Positions 62,604-64,000 of a DNA stretch of 64,000 bases are shown piece by piece (the stretch's first letter is position 1; each line of letters opens with the position of its first letter). This DNA is from Desulfurivibrio sp044068625 (GTDB lineage Bacteria > Desulfobacterota > Desulfobulbia > Desulfobulbales > Desulfurivibrionaceae), in the NCBI RefSeq assembly GCF_044068625.1, contig NZ_JBIPKH010000001.1, forward strand, positions 124,001 to 188,000, in the 5' to 3' direction. The notes under the pieces were generated by a model. The model ran no database searches and had not been told where the DNA came from. It saw only the letters and a list, made by a program, of their open reading frames with translations. The position numbers and the translations under genes were made by a program.

Positions 62604-63119
62604 TCAATGCTTGTCGTCAGAACCACCTTGGGGGGCGTAATCACCGCTGCGGTAGAAAGCATCGCCCTTTTCGGTGCGCACATGGCAGTCGGTACAACCG
62701 TAGGCAACCCCAAACTGCTGATGACAGCCGAGGCACTGCTGATGGAGAGCCCCGAGCAACCCGGGCCGGCCGGTGTGATAGAGGTAGGGATCCTGCTCCA
62801 GCTTCTCCAGGTAGGCGGAGGAGAAACGATCCTGGGGATGACAATCCTTGCAGGCCACTGCTCCGGCGGGGCTACCTCCCTGGTGACAGCGCAGGCAACG
62901 TTCATCCACCGGGGCCTCCCCCAGGGTGTGGTGATGGCAGGTTACACAGGATCCGGTTATCATCACGTGAAAGTTGTGATCAAACGTAACCGGACCATAG
63001 AGGTCACCCAGCTCATCCATAACAACGGTGTCCGGTGCCGCTCCCAGCAGACCCGGAAGGGCTCCGCCCATCAACAGGGCCAGCCCCAGCGCCAGCAGCT
63101 TCTTTCTTGATCCACCCAT
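62604..63119 (-). CDS. Five-haem c-type cytochrome
   Basis: A 171-residue exported cytochrome: signal peptide (LLALGLALLMGGALPGLLGA) and five CxxCH haem sites (residues 58-62, 75-79, 90-94, 129-133, 142-146) with extra His for axial ligation (DHNFHV, CHHH). The start is ATG 63119, with a GGAGAGACGG site; an upstream extension is not supported. It is the soluble or peripheral electron exchanger of the three-gene module and comes first on the sigma-54 transcript. Confidence 0.9.
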   Translation of the reverse strand: MGGSRKKLLALGLALLMGGALPGLLGAAPDTVVMDELGDLYGPVTFDHNFHVMITGSCVTCHHHTLGEAPVDERCLRCHQGGSPAGAVACKDCHPQDRFSSAYLEKLEQDPYLYHTGRPGLLGALHQQCLGCHQQFGVAYGCTDCHVRTEKGDAFYRSGDYAPQGGSDDKH

Positions 63120-63202
63120 TCCGTCTCTCCTTTGCTGATAGTTTATAAAAACAACCCGACCCGAATCGAATTCCATACCTCTTGTTATCGCTGGCCCACG
63201 CG

Positions 63203-63222
63203 TTTGCACAGATAGTGCCAAG
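63203..63222 (-). promoter_or_regulatory. Sigma-54 (-24/-12) promoter of the cytochrome operon
   Basis: On the minus strand TTGGCAC then 6 nt then TGCAAA; the invariant GG and GC dinucleotides are 12 nt apart, as in the YTGGCAC-N5-TTGC consensus. Predicted start near 63193, giving a leader of about 75 nt. No sigma-70 promoter of comparable quality is visible. Confidence 0.75.
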
Positions 63223-63308
63223 TAAAAGAAGGGTTATTCTGTAACCAGCTAAATGGGCAACAACTCTGTCTTCTGGACCCACCTTTCCCCACGGCAAAGT
63301 GTTTCAAG

Positions 63309-63360
63309 AAGTGTGGCATGCAACACTTCTGTTGCAACAGAAGTGTTGCATGCCACACTT
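63309..63360. promoter_or_regulatory. 52-bp perfect palindrome, probable enhancer for the sigma-54 regulator
   Basis: Each 26-bp half is the exact complement of the other, with no loop. Each half contains the near-palindrome AAGTGTTGCATGCCACACTT, so two TGT-N8-ACA sites lie back to back, with CTGTTGCAACAG at the centre. It is about 90-160 bp upstream of the -24/-12 promoter, the place of enhancer sites. It is also 17 nt downstream of the ftsH stop, so it could act as a transcript end. Confidence 0.7.
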
Positions 63361-63376
63361 GCAGGCCCCACTGGAT

Positions 63377-64000
63377 TTACTCCTTGCTGGCCGGCTCGAT
63401 GCCCACCGGGACCGTCTCCTGCTCGATCTGAGCGCAACCCATGATAATATCGGCCTCTTTGCCATCAATGGTCTCATGCTCCAACAAAATGGCTGCCAGT
63501 CGATGGAGGTATTTGATCTTGCCCTCCAGGATAATCATCGCCTCCTGGTAACAGGTTTCAATCAACTGGTTGATTTCGGCGTCGATGGCCCGGGCGATCT
63601 CCTCACTGTAGGGCCGCGATCCGGCATCTCCACCCAAAAAGCCTGTGGCTTCCTTAATATAGGCCCGAGGACCCAGAACCGAACTCATTCCCCACTCGCA
63701 GACCATGCGAGTGGCCAGATTGGTAACCGCCTGGAGGTCGTTGCTGGCGCCGGTGGAAAATTCCCGGAAGACAATCTCTTCGGCAGTACGGCCCCCCAAC
63801 AGGATTTTGATGCGGTTCATCAGGTACTCCCGGGAGTAGGCATGGCGATCATCCAACGGCACCTGCTGGGTCACCCCCATGGCCCGGCCCCGGGGGATAA
63901 TGGTGATTTTGTGAACCGGATCGGTGTTGGGCAGCAGTTTGGCCATGATGGCGTGCCCCGCCTCATGATAGGCGGTGACCTTGCGCTCTTCGGCGTTGAT
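63377..64000 (-). CDS. ftsH: ATP-dependent zinc metalloprotease FtsH, C-terminal part
   Basis: Membrane-bound AAA+ protease, partial; the 5' part lies beyond the window. The 207 visible residues start with INAEERKVTAYHEAGHAI, containing the zinc motif HEAGH, followed by the FtsH-specific TIIPRGRAMGVTQQVP, LMNRIKILLGGRTAEEIVF, TGASNDLQAVTNLATRMV and a third-ligand Asp region. The end is PVGIEPASKE. It degrades membrane proteins and short-lived regulators. Confidence 0.95.
   Translation of the reverse strand: MNAEERKVTAYHEAGHAIMAKLLPNTDPVHKITIIPRGRAMGVTQQVPLDDRHAYSREYLMNRIKILLGGRTAEEIVFREFSTGASNDLQAVTNLATRMVCEWGMSSVLGPRAYIKEATGFLGGDAGSRPYSEEIARAIDAEINQLIETCYQEAMIILEGKIKYLHRLAAILLEHETIDGKEADIIMGCAQIEQETVPVGIEPASKE

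Overview
The window reads as a GC-rich Gram-negative anaerobe of the Desulfobacterota (old Deltaproteobacteria), most like a Desulfobulbales / Desulfurivibrio-type sulfur-metabolising bacterium. Grounds for this inference are a UGA-decoded (selenocysteine) DsrE-like protein next to a sulfide:quinone-reductase-like flavoprotein, a five-haem cytochrome with a HybA/NrfD quinone-interacting module, paired MinD/ferredoxin ATPases with a NifX-like protein, a fused AccA-AccD carboxyltransferase and a fused prephenate dehydratase-ACT-prephenate dehydrogenase. No rRNA, tRNA, CRISPR array, insertion sequence or prophage was seen.

Layout. 1-3.9 kb: fatty-acid initiation genes on the minus strand (divergent biotin carboxylase, then the AccA-AccD fusion cut by the window edge). 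4-12.2 kb: plus-strand housekeeping genes (corC, lnt, prfB with its programmed frameshift, a GlcF-like Fe-S protein, a secreted DsbA-like protein, phoH, a ybeY-pdxJ fusion), with an array of five perfect or near-perfect hairpins at 8891-9050. 12.2-14.2 kb: an orphan, promoter-equipped eCIS-core (DUF4157) metalloprotease-like protein, translationally coupled to a small unknown protein. 14.2-20.9 kb, minus strand: a FapA-like protein, trpEGDCF and rpsT. 21.2-30.1 kb, plus strand: cdaA-cdaR-glmM-tlyA (cyclic-di-AMP and cell wall), a GAF/HD-GYP c-di-GMP enzyme, an SH3 protein and two regulators. 30.2-33.2 kb, minus strand: a haem-motif beta-propeller with an ABC exporter. 33.5-41.7 kb: pheA-tyrA fusion, two Hsp20 proteins, a J-domain protein, and tetR plus an RND pump. 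41.9-45 kb: a small cytochrome c and a divergent sulfur-redox operon (Sec-DsrE, Sqr-like, ArsR, and an ORF interrupted by UGA). 45-51.6 kb: adk, trmFO, a ChaN-PDZ protein, usp, small proteins, a cold-shock protein and a TetR regulator. 51.7-54.9 kb: a candidate sRNA and the NifX/MinD/MBL operon. 54.9-63.4 kb, minus strand: a sigma-54 two-component system and a cytochrome/HybA/NrfD operon. The window ends in the C-terminal part of ftsH.

How parts fit. The cytochrome-HybA-NrfD operon has a good -24/-12 (sigma-54) promoter and, about 90-160 bp upstream, a 52-bp perfect palindrome that looks like paired enhancer sites. The three genes just downstream of that operon encode a kinase-like protein with a decayed ATPase domain, an intact kinase and a sigma-54 activator, which suggests a self-contained regulatory circuit. 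The DsrE operon carries an ArsR gene and a matching palindromic operator in its promoter region, which suggests sulfur- or metal-responsive autoregulation.

The strongest candidates for new biology are the two in-frame UGA genes of the DsrE operon, the DUF4157 protein with its coupled small partner, the sigma-54 palindrome circuit, the hairpin array and the insulated sRNA candidate.
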